Shown piece by piece: positions 42,131-52,125 of a stretch of DNA of 64,000 nt. Below the pieces are notes generated by a model, which was given only the letters and a program-made list of their open reading frames with translations, did no database searches and had not been told where the DNA came from. The stretch lies in NCBI RefSeq assembly GCF_902506195.1, contig NZ_LR732817.1:699147-763146 (forward strand). The letters run 5' to 3'. Position numbers and translations under genes: made by a program. The number at the start of each line of letters is the position of its first letter. Positions within the stretch are counted from its first letter, which is position 1. The DNA comes from Citricoccus sp. K5 (GTDB lineage: Bacteria > Actinomycetota > Actinomycetes > Actinomycetales > Micrococcaceae).

Positions 42131-43909
42131 GTGCCCCTGCGCATGTCCACCCTGTTCCTCCGCACCCTGCGTGACGACCCGGCCGACGCCGAGGTGGCCA
42201 GCCACAGGCTGCTCGTCCGCGCCGGGTACATCCGGCGTTCCGGCCCGGGGGCCTACACGTGGCTGCCGCTGGGACTGCGGGTGAAGAACCGGGTCGAGCA
42301 GATCGTGCGCGAGGAGATGGACGCGATCGGCGGTCAGGAGGTCCAGTTCCCGGCGCTGCTGCCCAAGGAGCCCTACGAGGCCACCGGCCGCTGGGAGGAG
42401 TACGGGGACGCGCTGTTCCGCGTCCAGGACCGCAAGGGGGCGGACTTCCTGCTGGCCCCCACCCACGAGGAGATGTTCACCCTCCTGGTCAAGGACCACT
42501 ACTCGTCCTACAAGGACCTGCCGGCGTACCTGTACCAGATCCAGACCAAGTTCCGGGATGAGGCACGGCCCCGGGCCGGCCTGCTGCGCGTGCGCGAGTT
42601 CATCATGAAGGACTCCTACTCCTTCACCGTGGACGAGGCAGGCCTGGACCAGGCCTACGCCGACCACCGCGGTGCCTACCTGAGAATCTTCGACCGCCTG
42701 GGCCTGGACGTCGTCCCCGTCCAGGCCCAGGCCGGGGCCATGGGCGGCTCGCGCTCCGAGGAGTTCCTGCACCCCTCGCCGATCGGTGAGGACACCTTCG
42801 TGGAGTCCGACGCCGGCTTCCGCGCCAACGTCGAGGCCGTCACCACCGTGCCCCCCGCGCCGTTAGACGAGGCGGCCCTCGCCGGCCTGCCGCCGGCCCA
42901 GGTGCGGGACACCCCCGACTCCACGACGATCGCCACCTTGGTGGACGTCTCCAACCAGTTGATGCCCCGTGAGGGGCGCGCCTGGGAAGCCGCGGACACC
43001 CTCAAATGCGTCGTGCTCACGGCCGTGCTGGACGGGAACGAGCGCCGACAGTTCATCGTGGCCGTTCCCGGCGACAGGGATGTGGATCTCAAACGCCTGG
43101 AGGCCGGCATCGGCGAGCTGCTCGAGGTGGCCGGGGAGCCCGGTGTCGAGCAGGCCACCGAGGCGGACCTCGCCCGGCATCCGTCCCTGGTCAAGGGCTA
43201 CATCGGCCCCAACAACGAATCCGGCCTGCCGTTCTTCGTGGACCCGCGCATCGTCACCGGCACCGCCTGGATCACCGGCGCCAACGCCCTGCAGCAGCAT
43301 GTCTTCGGGCTGGTGGCCGGGCGTGACTTCCAGTGGGACGGCGTCATCGAGGCCACCGAGGTCCGGGACGGCGATCCGGCCCCGGACGGCTCCGGCCCCC
43401 TGCACACCCGCCGCGGCATCGAGATGGGACATATCTTCCAGCTCGGCCGCAAGTATGCCGAGGCCCTCGACCTCAAGGTCCTGGACCAGAACGGCAAGCA
43501 GGTCGTGGTGACCATGGGTTCGTACGGCATCGGCGTCACCCGCGCCGTCGCCGCCCTGGCCGAGTCCCACCACGATGAGAAGGGGCTGGCGTGGCCGCGC
43601 GCCATCGCTCCCGCGGACGTGCACGTGGTGGCCACCGGCAAGGGTGAGGAGATCTTCGCCGTCGCCGAGCAGCTCGTCGTCGACCTCGAAGCCCAGGGTC
43701 TGACTGTGCTCTATGACGACCGCAAGAAGGTCTCGGCCGGCGTGAAGTTCTCGGACGTCGAGCTCATCGGCATCCCCACCTCCGTGGTCGTCGGCCGCGG
43801 CCTCGCCGACGGCGTGGTCGAGGTCAAGGACCGGGCCACGGGCGAGGCGCAGTCTGTGGAGGTCTCCGGCGCCGCCGCCGTGATCGCCGGCCTCGTCCGC
43901 TCCGCCTAG
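42131..43909 (+). CDS. proS: Prolyl-tRNA synthetase (bacterial type with editing domain)
   Basis: A 592-residue class II synthetase. Motif 1 lies around [20 protein letters not shown], motif 2 is [19 protein letters not shown], and motif 3 is [17 protein letters not shown]. The INS editing domain sits between motifs 2 and 3 (about residues 225-395), with the usual [19 protein letters not shown]-like segment. The anticodon-binding domain is C-terminal. GTG 42131 begins the typical [20 protein letters not shown] start. Its substrate load is Pro for tRNA-Pro. Confidence 0.96.
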   Translation: MPLRMSTLFLRTLRDDPADAEVASHRLLVRAGYIRRSGPGAYTWLPLGLRVKNRVEQIVREEMDAIGGQEVQFPALLPKEPYEATGRWEEYGDALFRVQDRKGADFLLAPTHEEMFTLLVKDHYSSYKDLPAYLYQIQTKFRDEARPRAGLLRVREFIMKDSYSFTVDEAGLDQAYADHRGAYLRIFDRLGLDVVPVQAQAGAMGGSRSEEFLHPSPIGEDTFVESDAGFRANVEAVTTVPPAPLDEAALAGLPPAQVRDTPDSTTIATLVDVSNQLMPREGRAWEAADTLKCVVLTAVLDGNERRQFIVAVPGDRDVDLKRLEAGIGELLEVAGEPGVEQATEADLARHPSLVKGYIGPNNESGLPFFVDPRIVTGTAWITGANALQQHVFGLVAGRDFQWDGVIEATEVRDGDPAPDGSGPLHTRRGIEMGHIFQLGRKYAEALDLKVLDQNGKQVVVTMGSYGIGVTRAVAALAESHHDEKGLAWPRAIAPADVHVVATGKGEEIFAVAEQLVVDLEAQGLTVLYDDRKKVSAGVKFSDVELIGIPTSVVVGRGLADGVVEVKDRATGEAQSVEVSGAAAVIAGLVRSA

Positions 43910-43935
43910 GCCTTCGGCAGCGTGGAGGCACGGCC

Positions 43936-44727
43936 GTGCTGACCGGTCTGGAGGACATCACCGCGGCGACCCTCGTGATGGTGCTCCTGGCCGGTCTCGC
44001 CGCCGGGTGGATCGACGCGGTGGTGGGCGGGGGAGGACTGCTCCAATTGCCCGTCCTGCTCATGGTCCCGGGCATCACCCCCGTCCAGGCGCTGGCCACG
44101 AACAAGCTGGGCTCCGTCTTCGGGACCACCACCAGCGCCATCACCTACTACCGGCGCATCCACCCGGACCTGAGCACCGCCCTGCCCATGGCGGTAGTCG
44201 CCCTGGGAGGCAGCTTCGGCGGGGCGATCGTCGCCACGCTGCTGCCGGCCGAGGTCATCAAGCCCGTGATCCTGCTGGCCCTCGTCGGCGTGGCCGTCTT
44301 CACGGCGGCCAGGCCCCAGCTGGGCCGTGACACGGGACTGCGTTACGAGGGCCGGCGCCACCTGGCCGTGGCGCTGCTCATCGGGGCGGTCATCGGCTTC
44401 TATGACGGGGTCCTGGGTCCAGGCACCGGGACCTTCCTGGTGATCTCCCTGGTGGCGATCCTCGGCTACACGTTCCTGCAGGGCTCGGCCCAGGCCAAGA
44501 TCGTGAACCTGTTCACCAACCTCGGCGCCATCGCCTTCTTCCTGCCCTCCGGCCACATCCTCCTCGGCCTGGGCCTCGTCCTGGGGGCGGCGAACATGAT
44601 CGGCGGCTACCTCGGGGCCCGGATGGCCATCCGGCGCGGCTCGGGCTTCATCCGGATCGTGTTCCTCGTGGTGGTGTTCGTCCTGATCGTCAAACTCGGT
44701 TACGACTTTGTTGCCGACTGGGCTTGA
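43936..44727 (+). CDS. TSUP-family permease (TauE/SafE type)
   Basis: A 263-residue permease with eight helices in two repeats. AGLAAGWIDAVVGGGGLLQL and GVLGPGTGTFLVISLVAIL are the paired glycine-rich TauE/SafE motifs. These carry sulfite, sulfoacetate, sulfur compounds or other anions outward or inward; the substrate is unknown. GGAGG lies 7 nt before GTG 43936. It is 26 nt after proS and 8 nt before rimP, so part of that transcription unit, though rimP has its own -10-like box. Confidence 0.88.
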   Translation: MLTGLEDITAATLVMVLLAGLAAGWIDAVVGGGGLLQLPVLLMVPGITPVQALATNKLGSVFGTTTSAITYYRRIHPDLSTALPMAVVALGGSFGGAIVATLLPAEVIKPVILLALVGVAVFTAARPQLGRDTGLRYEGRRHLAVALLIGAVIGFYDGVLGPGTGTFLVISLVAILGYTFLQGSAQAKIVNLFTNLGAIAFFLPSGHILLGLGLVLGAANMIGGYLGARMAIRRGSGFIRIVFLVVVFVLIVKLGYDFVADWA

Positions 44728-44729
44728 AT
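44724..44729 (+). promoter_or_regulatory. -10-like box of rimP, leaderless
   Basis: TTGAAT overlaps the TGA of the TSUP gene and is followed by GGACCC and ATG 44736. It departs from TANNNT at the second base, so it is less certain than the others. Confidence 0.35.
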
Positions 44730-44735
44730 GGACCC

Positions 44736-45395
44736 ATGCACGACGCCACCGAAAACGCCACCGAACACCCTGAACGCACACCCCTGGCCGCGCTGGTCGC
44801 GCCCGCCGTCGAGTCCACCGGCCTGTACTTCGAGGCGGCCATGGTCGAGGGCGAGCCCGGTCAACTGATCCTGAAGGTCATCGTGGACCATGCCGACGGC
44901 ACCGCCGGGTTGGATCTGGACGAGGTCGCCGAGGTGGCCCAGGCTATCTCCACTGCGCTCGATGCGGCGGGGTCCGACCTGCCGGAACTCGGCACCGAGC
45001 CGTACCAGCTCGAGGTGTCCACCCCGGGCGTCGAGCGACCGTTGACCGAGCCGCGGCACTGGCGCCGCAATGTCGGTCGTCTGGTCTCGGTCGAGGTCCT
45101 GCCCGACGACGGCCCGTCGCCCTCGCCGGCCACCTCACCCATGACCTCACCCACGGCCTTGCCCGAGGCGTCCGCCCCGGCGCCGGCCGGTCGGTTGACC
45201 GGGCGCATCCAGTCCGCCGACGAGGCCGGCGTCGTGCTGGTGCCGGTCAAGCCGGGGGCGAAGAAGGGGATGCCCGCGAAGATCGGTGATCCGGTCCGGC
45301 ACGCATACGACCGCCTGGGACCGGCAACGGTGCAGGTAGAGTTGACCCGCGGTGGCGGAAGTGCTGCCGATGAAGAACTGAATTCGGAGGCCTGA
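44736..45395 (+). CDS. rimP: Ribosome maturation factor RimP
   Basis: A 219-residue factor needed for 30S assembly. The N-domain has GLYFEAAMVEGEPGQLILKV and DLDEVAEVAQAISTALD. YQLEVSTPGVERPLTEPRHW is the family signature. The C-terminal SH3-like domain is interrupted by a Pro/Ala-rich insertion (about residues 125-150) that makes it longer than E. coli RimP, as often seen in actinobacteria. It precedes nusA by zero nucleotides: nusA GTG begins directly after the stop. Confidence 0.93.
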   Translation: MHDATENATEHPERTPLAALVAPAVESTGLYFEAAMVEGEPGQLILKVIVDHADGTAGLDLDEVAEVAQAISTALDAAGSDLPELGTEPYQLEVSTPGVERPLTEPRHWRRNVGRLVSVEVLPDDGPSPSPATSPMTSPTALPEASAPAPAGRLTGRIQSADEAGVVLVPVKPGAKKGMPAKIGDPVRHAYDRLGPATVQVELTRGGGSAADEELNSEA

Positions 45396-46361
45396 GTGGA
45401 CATCGACATGAGCGCCCTGCGGATGCTGGAGACCGAGCGTGAGATCCCACTGGACCGCCTCGTGCCCACCATCGAACAGGCTTTGGTGGTTGCGTACCAC
45501 AAGTCACCCGGCGCCCTGTCCCGGGCCCGTGCGGAGATCGACCGCAAATCCGGCCACGTGACCATCTGGGCCACCGAGATCGACGAGGACGGCCAGGCAG
45601 TCGGCGAGTTCGACGACACCCCGCAGGGCTTCGGCCGGATCGCGGCGTCGACGGCCCGGCAGATCATCCTCCAGCGACTCCGTGACGCCGAGGACGACAA
45701 TATCCTGGGCCAGTTCAAGGGCCGCGAGGGTGAGATCATCTCCGGGCTGATCCAGCAGGGCACCAACCCCCACATGATCCAGGTGAACCTGGGCTCGGTC
45801 GAGGCCGTCCTGCCGCCGCCGGAACAGGTCCCCGGCGAGGACTACTCCCACGGCCAGCGTCTGCGCGCCTACGTGGTGGACGTGCACCGCGGGCTGAAGG
45901 GCCCCTCGATCACGCTCTCGCGCTCCCACCCGGGGCTGGTCCGCAAGCTGTTCGAACTGGAGGTCCCCGAGATCGCCGACGGCTCCGTGGAGATCCTCGC
46001 CCTTGCCCGCGAGGCCGGCCACCGGACCAAGATGGCCGTGAAGGCCACCAAGGCCGGCATCAATGCCAAGGGTGCCTGCATCGGCGAGATGGGCTCCCGC
46101 GTCCGCGCCGTGATGAGCGAGCTGAACGACGAGAAGATCGACATCGTCGACTTCAGCGAGAACCCGGCCGCCTTCATCTCCTCCGCCCTGTCCCCGGCGC
46201 GGGTCAGTTCCGTGGAGATCGTGGACGAGGCCACCCGGTCGGCCCGCGTAGTCGTTCCGCGGGACGTCCTCTCGCTGGCCATCGGCAAGGAGGGGCAGAA
46301 CGCCCGTCTGGCCGCCAAACTGACCGGATGGCGGATCGACATCTCCGGCGAAGAGGCCTGA
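45396..46361 (+). CDS. nusA: Transcription termination/antitermination factor NusA
   Basis: A 321-residue NusA with the RNA polymerase-binding N-domain ([20 protein letters not shown]), the S1 domain (around [20 protein letters not shown]) and two KH domains ending in [20 protein letters not shown]. It lacks the C-terminal acidic repeats of E. coli, which is normal in actinobacteria. GGAGG precedes GTG 45396. It is second gene of the rimP-nusA-ylxR-infB operon. Confidence 0.96.
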   Translation: MDIDMSALRMLETEREIPLDRLVPTIEQALVVAYHKSPGALSRARAEIDRKSGHVTIWATEIDEDGQAVGEFDDTPQGFGRIAASTARQIILQRLRDAEDDNILGQFKGREGEIISGLIQQGTNPHMIQVNLGSVEAVLPPPEQVPGEDYSHGQRLRAYVVDVHRGLKGPSITLSRSHPGLVRKLFELEVPEIADGSVEILALAREAGHRTKMAVKATKAGINAKGACIGEMGSRVRAVMSELNDEKIDIVDFSENPAAFISSALSPARVSSVEIVDEATRSARVVVPRDVLSLAIGKEGQNARLAAKLTGWRIDISGEEA

Positions 46362-46407
46362 ACCCGGCCGGTGGCCGCCACCTGCTGGCCCACCGGACCG
46401 ACTGAGG

Positions 46408-46413
46408 TAGACT
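46408..46413 (+). promoter_or_regulatory. Internal promoter -10 box before ylxR
   Basis: TAGACT followed by GG, 47 nt after the nusA stop and about 44 nt before ATG 46457. Confidence 0.4.
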
Positions 46414-46456
46414 GGCCAGGTCCATTTCCATTTCCTTGACGGAACAGGCTCCTGAA

Positions 46457-46768
46457 ATGCAGGTACACACCCCGGTGCGCACCTGCGTCGGGTGCCGGGG
46501 GAAAGAGGACCACACCAAGCTGGTGCGCCTGGCGCTGGAGGAGGTCACGAGTCCCGGACTCGTGGTTCCCGACTGGCGCCGGCGCAAGCCGGGCCGAGGG
46601 GCCTGGATCCACCCGGATCACGCTTGCCTGCAGGCCGCCCTGAAGAAGGGCGCATTCAACCGGGCCTTCCGAGGCCGTGTGGATGCGACCTCCCTGGCCG
46701 GACTGTTCGCCGGGCATCCGGATGCACCGGTGTTGAAGACCGAGAACGAAAGCGGGTCAGAGATCTGA
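46457..46768 (+). CDS. YlxR (DUF448) RNA-binding/nucleoid-associated protein
   Basis: A 103-residue YlxR. VRTCVGCRGKEDHTKLVRLA is the conserved start with the CxGC pair, and GRGAWIHPDHACLQAALKKG with AFNRAFRG is the C-terminal half. The family binds RNA and RNase P in some bacteria. ATG 46457 is listed; TTG 46436 would add seven residues. It lies in the classical place between nusA and infB. The downstream spacer of 131 nt to infB shows no gene. Confidence 0.9.
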   Translation: MQVHTPVRTCVGCRGKEDHTKLVRLALEEVTSPGLVVPDWRRRKPGRGAWIHPDHACLQAALKKGAFNRAFRGRVDATSLAGLFAGHPDAPVLKTENESGSEI

Positions 46769-46899
46769 TGGAAACCCGATGAGCACCACACGATGAGTGC
46801 CCAACGATGAACACCACCCGTCATTACGGTCCGCTTGACACGGCCCGGGGGAGCTGAGGCTCCCCTCGAGGCCACGACGCGGACCAGAACAGGAGAACC

Positions 46900-49767
46900 G
46901 TGGCTAAGGTCCGCGTCCACGAGCTCGCCAAAGAGCTCGGCATTTCATCCAAGGAGGCCCTGAACAAGCTTCAGGACATGGGCGAATTCGTTCGTTCCGC
47001 CTCCTCGACCATCGAACCCCCGGTGGTCAAGAAGCTGCGTTCCGCCTATGCGGACGCAGCACCGAAGACTCCCTCCAAGCCGGCGGCCGCCAAGCCTGCG
47101 GCAACCACTCCGGCACCGGCCGCCCCCGCGGCCGAGAAGCCGTCTGCTCCGGCCACCCCGGCCGCGGAGAAGCCGTCTGCTCCGGTCGCCGCGAAGCCGG
47201 GCGCACCGGCACCGGCACCGGCCGCCCCTGCGGCTGAGAAGCCGTCTGCTCCGGCACCGGCCGCGCCTGCGGCTGAGATGCCTGCTGCTCCCGCCGCGCC
47301 GGCCGCCCCGGCAGCCTCGGCGGAGGCTCCCGCACCGGCGGCACCAGCGTCCTCGTCCGCGCCGAAGCCGGCCACCCCAGCCCGTCCGGGTGCCCCGAAG
47401 CCGGGCGGCACCAAGCCGGCCGCCCCGCGGCCCGGCAACAATCCGTTCACCTCCAAGCAGTCCGCGCCCCGCGCAGACGAGCGTGGCGGCGAACGCTCGG
47501 GTGGCCCGCGTCCTGGCGGCCCCCGCCCCGGTGGCCCGCGTCCCGGCAACAACCCGTTCGCGCCCAAGCAGGGCATGCGTTCGGGCCGTCCGGACGCTGG
47601 TGAGCGTGCCGGCGGTCCCCGCCCCGGTGGTCCGCGTCCGGCAGCCGCCGGCGCGGGTGCCGGTGCCCCCCGTCCGGGTGGCGCACGCCCCAGCCCGAAC
47701 ATGATGCCAGGCCACATCAACAAGCCGCAGCCGGCCTCCGCCCGTCCGGGTGGCCGTGGACGTCCCGGTGGCGCTCCCGGCGGCGGGACCGGTGGCGGTC
47801 CGCGTGGTGGCCGTCCCACCGGCCGCGGCGGCACCCAGGGTGCCTTCGGCCGCGGTGGCCCCGGTGGCCGCAAGCAGCGCAAGTCGAAGCGCGCGAAGCG
47901 TCAGGAACTGGAACAGAAGTCGGCACCGTCGGTCGGCGGCGTCTCCGTCCCGCGCGGTGACGGCACCACGCAGCTCCGCCTGCGCCGCGGCTCGTCCCTG
48001 AGTGACTTCGCCGAGAAGATCAATGCGGATCCGGCCTCGCTGGTGACCGTGCTCTTCCACCTGGGCGAGATGGCGAACGCCAACCAGTCCCTGGACGAGG
48101 AGACGTTCCGCGTGCTCGGGGAGGAACTCGGCTACCAGATCGAGATCGTCTCCCCGGAGGACGAGGACAAGGAGCTCCTCGAGGCCTTCGACATCGACCT
48201 CGACGCCGAGGAAGAGGCGGAGACCGAGGACGACCTCGAGAAGCGCCCGGCTGTCGTGACCGTCATGGGCCACGTGGACCACGGCAAGACCCGACTGCTG
48301 GACGCCATCCGCTCCACCAAGGTCATCGAGGGTGAGGCCGGTGGCATCACCCAGCACATCGGTGCCTACCAGGTGGATTTCCAGCACGGCGAGACGGACC
48401 GCAGCCTGACCTTCATCGATACCCCGGGCCACGAGGCGTTCACCGCCATGCGTGCCCGTGGTGCCAAGGTCACGGACATCGCGGTGCTCGTGGTGGCCGC
48501 TGATGACGGCGTCATGCCGCAGACCGTCGAGGCGTTGAACCACGCCAAGGCGGCCGGCGTGCCGATCGTGGTCGCGGTCAACAAGATCGACAAGCCCGAG
48601 GCCTCCCCGGAAAAGATCCGCGGTCAGCTCGCCGAGTACGGCCTGGTCCCCGAGGAGTACGGCGGCGACACGATGTTCGTGGACGTCTCCGCCCGGAACA
48701 ACCTGAACATCGAGGAGCTGCTCTCGGCCATCCTGCTCACCGCGGACGCCGCGCTGGAGCTCACCGCCAACCCGAACAAGGGTGCCCGCGGTGTGGCCAT
48801 CGAGGCGAACCTGGACAAGGGCCGCGGTGCCGTCGTCACGGTGCTCGTGCAGTCCGGCACCCTCCGCGTCGGAGACACCATGGTGGTGGGCCACGGCCAT
48901 GGCCGCGTCCGCGCCATGTTCGACGATGACGGCACCACCGTGACCGAGGCGCCGCCGTCGCGTCCGGTCCAGGTGCTGGGCCTGTCCTCCGTGCCGCGCG
49001 CCGGCGACACCTTCCTGGTGACCGAGGACGACCGCACCGCCCGCCAGATCGCCGAGAAGCGCGAAGCCGCCGATCGCAACGCCATGCTGGCCAAGCGCCG
49101 CAAGCGGATCTCCCTGGAGAACTTCGACCAGGCCGTGGCCGAGGGCAAGATCGACACCCTCAACCTCATCATCAAGGGCGACGCCTCTGGCGCCGTGGAG
49201 GCCCTCGAGGACTCCCTGCTCGAGATCGAGGTCGGTGCCGAGGTGCAGCTGCGCGTCATCCACCGTGGCGTGGGTGCCATCACGCAGAACGACGTCAACC
49301 TGGCCACCGTGGACAACGCCATCATCATCGGCTTCAACGTCCGCCCGGCCGAGCGCGTCACCGATCTGGCCGACAAGGAGGGCGTGGACATGCGCTTCTA
49401 CTCGGTGATCTACGACGCGCTCGATGACATCGAGAGCGCGCTGAAGGGCATGCTCAAGCCGGAGTACGAAGAGGTCCAGCTGGGTACCGCGGAGGTCCGC
49501 GAGGTCTTCCGGTCCTCCAAGTGGGGCAACATCGCCGGCACGCTGGTCCGTTCCGGGCTCATCCGCCGCAACGCCTCCGCCCGCCTCGTGCGGGACGGCA
49601 ATGTGGTGGCGGACAAGCTCAAGATCGAGTCGCTGCGCCGGTTCAAGGACGACGCCACCGAGGTCCGCGAGGGCTACGAGTGTGGTATCGGCCTGGGTGG
49701 CTTCAACGACATCAAGGACGGGGACATCATCGAGACCTTCGAGATGCAGGAGAAGCCGCGCGTCTGA
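46900..49767 (+). CDS. infB: Translation initiation factor IF-2
   Basis: A 955-residue GTPase that delivers fMet-tRNA to the 30S subunit. The IF2-N module is [20 protein letters not shown]. Residues about 55-330 are a low-complexity region, first Ala/Pro/Lys, then Gly/Arg/Pro ([11 protein letters not shown] repeats), ending in a Lys/Arg block. G-domain motifs are [12 protein letters not shown] (about residue 455), [15 protein letters not shown] and NKIDKPEA. Domains II to IV follow with no truncation. AGGAGA lies 3-8 nt before GTG 46900. Confidence 0.97.
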   Translation: MAKVRVHELAKELGISSKEALNKLQDMGEFVRSASSTIEPPVVKKLRSAYADAAPKTPSKPAAAKPAATTPAPAAPAAEKPSAPATPAAEKPSAPVAAKPGAPAPAPAAPAAEKPSAPAPAAPAAEMPAAPAAPAAPAASAEAPAPAAPASSSAPKPATPARPGAPKPGGTKPAAPRPGNNPFTSKQSAPRADERGGERSGGPRPGGPRPGGPRPGNNPFAPKQGMRSGRPDAGERAGGPRPGGPRPAAAGAGAGAPRPGGARPSPNMMPGHINKPQPASARPGGRGRPGGAPGGGTGGGPRGGRPTGRGGTQGAFGRGGPGGRKQRKSKRAKRQELEQKSAPSVGGVSVPRGDGTTQLRLRRGSSLSDFAEKINADPASLVTVLFHLGEMANANQSLDEETFRVLGEELGYQIEIVSPEDEDKELLEAFDIDLDAEEEAETEDDLEKRPAVVTVMGHVDHGKTRLLDAIRSTKVIEGEAGGITQHIGAYQVDFQHGETDRSLTFIDTPGHEAFTAMRARGAKVTDIAVLVVAADDGVMPQTVEALNHAKAAGVPIVVAVNKIDKPEASPEKIRGQLAEYGLVPEEYGGDTMFVDVSARNNLNIEELLSAILLTADAALELTANPNKGARGVAIEANLDKGRGAVVTVLVQSGTLRVGDTMVVGHGHGRVRAMFDDDGTTVTEAPPSRPVQVLGLSSVPRAGDTFLVTEDDRTARQIAEKREAADRNAMLAKRRKRISLENFDQAVAEGKIDTLNLIIKGDASGAVEALEDSLLEIEVGAEVQLRVIHRGVGAITQNDVNLATVDNAIIIGFNVRPAERVTDLADKEGVDMRFYSVIYDALDDIESALKGMLKPEYEEVQLGTAEVREVFRSSKWGNIAGTLVRSGLIRRNASARLVRDGNVVADKLKIESLRRFKDDATEVREGYECGIGLGGFNDIKDGDIIETFEMQEKPRV

Positions 49768-49810
49768 GTTGACGCGCCGGCCGATCCCCCCAAGGAGAAA
49801 GGACGGTCCC

Positions 49811-50260
49811 ATGGTGGATCAGGCACGTGCGGCCCGGTTGGCCCAACGGATCAAGGTCCTGGTCGCCGAGGCCCTGCGCAAGCGGGTCAAGGATGATCGG
49901 GCTGAGGCCATCACCCTCACCGAGGTGCGGGTGACCAACGACCTCCAGCACGCCACCGTGTACTACACGGTGCTCGGTGATGCCACGGCGGCCGAGGGCG
50001 CCCGGGAGGTCCTCGAGGCCCACCAAGGCGTCATCCGGCACGAGGTCGGGCGCCAGCTGACCATCCGGCTGGTGCCGACCCTGGAGTTCGTGGCCGATGA
50101 GGTCCCGGAAACCGCGGCGCACCTCGAGGAGGTGCTCGCCCAGGCCAGGGAGCGCGACGCCGAGCTGGCCCGGTTGCGGGAGAACGCCTCCTTCGCCGGT
50201 GAGCCCGACCCGTACAAGAAGGACGGCGAGGACAGCGGGAACGAGGACGCGGCCCGTTGA
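49811..50260 (+). CDS. rbfA: Ribosome-binding factor A
   Basis: A 149-residue KH-like protein for 16S rRNA maturation. ARLAQRIKVLVAEALRKRVK opens the fold, ITLTEVRVTNDLQHATVYYT is the family core, and VGRQLTIRLVPTLEFVADE follows. A short charged tail extends beyond the fold. AGGAGAAAGGA lies upstream of ATG 49811; GTG 49814 is also possible. Its end overlaps truB by 4 nt. Confidence 0.95.
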   Translation: MVDQARAARLAQRIKVLVAEALRKRVKDDRAEAITLTEVRVTNDLQHATVYYTVLGDATAAEGAREVLEAHQGVIRHEVGRQLTIRLVPTLEFVADEVPETAAHLEEVLAQARERDAELARLRENASFAGEPDPYKKDGEDSGNEDAAR

Positions 50261-51255
50261 GCAGGTCTTCCAGGCAGTCCCGGGACCGGGAGCTGCCCGA
50301 GGGCGCTCCCGGCACCGAGGCCTCCGGCCTGGTGCTCGTGGACAAGCCGGCCGGTTGGACCTCCCATGATGTGGTCGGGAAGGTCCGCCGGCTGGCCGGC
50401 ACCCGCAAGGTCGGTCATGCCGGCACCTTGGATCCGATGGCCACCGGCCTGCTGGTGGTCGGCTTCAACAAGGCCACCCGTCTGCTGACGGCGATCACGG
50501 GGACGGACAAGACCTACCTGGCGACCATCCGGCTCGGTGTCTCCACCGTGACGGACGACGCCGAGGGGGACGTGCTGCAGACCCGGCTCGCGAACGCGGT
50601 CACGCCGGAACGGGTGGACGCTGCCGTGGCCGACCTCACGGGCGACCTCCAGCAGGTCCCCTCGGCGGTGTCCGCCATCAAGGTGGACGGGCAGCGCGCC
50701 TACCACCGGGTGCGGGCCGGCGAGGACGTGCGCCTCGATGCCCGGCCCGTCACGGTCCGCCGCTTCGAGGTCACCGGTTACCGGCGCGCCGAGGACGGTA
50801 CCACCGTGGACCTCGACGTCGAGGTGGACTGCACCTCCGGGACCTACATCCGTGCCCTGGCCCGGGACCTGGGGGAGGCCCTGGAGACCGGAGGCCACCT
50901 GACCGCCTTGCGGCGCACCGCCGTCGGGCCCTTCTCCGTGGCCGATGCCGTGACCCTCGAGGACCTGGCGGTGCGCTTCACCTCCACCGAACTCTCCGTG
51001 GCCGCGGCCGGGCTGTTCCCCGTGCGCCGGCTGACCGGTGAGGAGGCCTCTGAGCTGTCCTTCGGGCGGCGCATCGAGGTCACCGGCACCGAGGGGATGG
51101 TGGCCGCCCAGGCGCCGGACGGCACCGTCGTCGCCCTGATCTGCGACCAGGAGCGCCAGGGCCGCCCGGAGGTCCTCTCCGCCAAGCCCGAGATCGTCTT
51201 CGCGCCCGCCACAGCACCGGCAGCAGCCTCGACGCAGGACGGCGGGCGGACGTGA
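50257..51255 (+). CDS. truB: tRNA pseudouridine(55) synthase
   Basis: A 332-residue pseudouridine synthase that modifies U55 in the T arm of tRNA. LVLVDKPAGWTSHDVVGKVR and KVGHAGTLDPMATGLLVVGF carry the catalytic Asp (TLDPMATG). VSAIKVDGQRAYHRVRAGED and CTSGTYIRALARDLGEAL follow, with a small C-terminal PUA-like domain. The start TTG 50257 overlaps the rbfA stop (TTGA). Confidence 0.95.
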   Translation: MSRSSRQSRDRELPEGAPGTEASGLVLVDKPAGWTSHDVVGKVRRLAGTRKVGHAGTLDPMATGLLVVGFNKATRLLTAITGTDKTYLATIRLGVSTVTDDAEGDVLQTRLANAVTPERVDAAVADLTGDLQQVPSAVSAIKVDGQRAYHRVRAGEDVRLDARPVTVRRFEVTGYRRAEDGTTVDLDVEVDCTSGTYIRALARDLGEALETGGHLTALRRTAVGPFSVADAVTLEDLAVRFTSTELSVAAAGLFPVRRLTGEEASELSFGRRIEVTGTEGMVAAQAPDGTVVALICDQERQGRPEVLSAKPEIVFAPATAPAAASTQDGGRT

Positions 51256-51623
51256 CGGAGGTGGCGACCGACGGCTGGTTCTGGGCCGGCACCGCGTTGT
51301 GTGCCCTCTCTCTGGTGATCTGTGTGGTGATGACCTTCATCCGCACCTTCCCGGACGACTTCTCCATCCTCTCCGTGGCCGCGGTGGAGCTCTTCCTGAT
51401 CACCTACGGCGTGGGGGCGATCTTCCGCCAGACCGGAGGCGAGCCCCTCCAGGGGGAACTCTGGGAGTTCTGGGGCTACGTCCTCACGGCGCTGGTTGTC
51501 TCCCTGGTCGCGGTGGTGTGGGCCGTCACGGACAAGACCCGCTGGTCCAACCTGGTGATGGCCGCCGTGGGGCCGACGATCTTCGTGATGCTCTACAGAC
51601 TGCAGGTGATCTGGTTTGGCTGA
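51252..51623 (+). CDS. Small membrane protein of unknown function (truB-linked)
   Basis: A 123-residue protein with four predicted helices (for example ALCALSLVICVVMTF, AAVELFLITYGVGAIF, YVLTALVVSLVAVVWAV). GTG 51252 overlaps the truB stop by GTGA, so it is coupled to the RNA-modification operon. Not recognised. It forms a pair with the next gene, another small membrane protein; together they could form a heteromeric membrane complex, which is only inference. Confidence 0.75.
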   Translation: MTEVATDGWFWAGTALCALSLVICVVMTFIRTFPDDFSILSVAAVELFLITYGVGAIFRQTGGEPLQGELWEFWGYVLTALVVSLVAVVWAVTDKTRWSNLVMAAVGPTIFVMLYRLQVIWFG

Positions 51624-52083
51624 GGCCGAGAACAACAAGAACAACAAGGGCAATAAGACCAAGGAGAACAACAGGCCCCGGCGGAACCAGGGGCTCGGCC
51701 GCATCCTGGTGATGGTCTACGCCGTGTTCGCCCTGTCCTCCTTCGCGCGTTCGATCTTCCAGATCGCCACGCACTTCGAGCAGGCGCCCCTGGCCTATCT
51801 GCTCTCCGCCTTCGCCGCCGCCGTCTACATCGTGGCCACGCTGTCCCTGGCCCGTTCCGGCCGCACGGCCTGGTACGTCTCGGTCGTGGCGGTGGGCATC
51901 GAACTGGTGGGCGTGGTCGGGGTCGGGCTCTGGACGCTCCTGGACCCGCAGCTGTTCGCCGATGACACGGTGTGGAGCCGCTTCGGCGCCGGTTACGGGT
52001 ACATCCCGCTGATCCTGCCGATCCTGGGCCTGGCCTGGCTGCTGGGACACCGACCCCGCGTCGAAGTGGAAAGCCGCCCCTGA
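51616..52083 (+). CDS. Small membrane protein of unknown function (pair with preceding gene)
   Basis: A 155-residue protein. The N-terminal 30 residues are very polar and rich in Asn and Lys (NNKNNKGNKTKENN), then four helices follow (ILVMVYAVFALSSFARS, LAYLLSAFAAAVYIVATL, VSVVAVGIELVGVVGVGL, YIPLILPILGLAWLLGH). TTG 51616 overlaps the previous gene by 8 nt. Not recognised. Confidence 0.75.
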   Translation: MAEAENNKNNKGNKTKENNRPRRNQGLGRILVMVYAVFALSSFARSIFQIATHFEQAPLAYLLSAFAAAVYIVATLSLARSGRTAWYVSVVAVGIELVGVVGVGLWTLLDPQLFADDTVWSRFGAGYGYIPLILPILGLAWLLGHRPRVEVESRP

Positions 52084-52125
52084 GGGGGTGGATAATCGAG
52101 AGATGAGCCGGAGCGGAGGGACTGC

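Noticed and set aside
46945-49812. A 955-codon minus-strand open frame opposite infB
   Set aside because: It mirrors infB almost exactly; the composition comes from codon bias of the real gene on the other strand.
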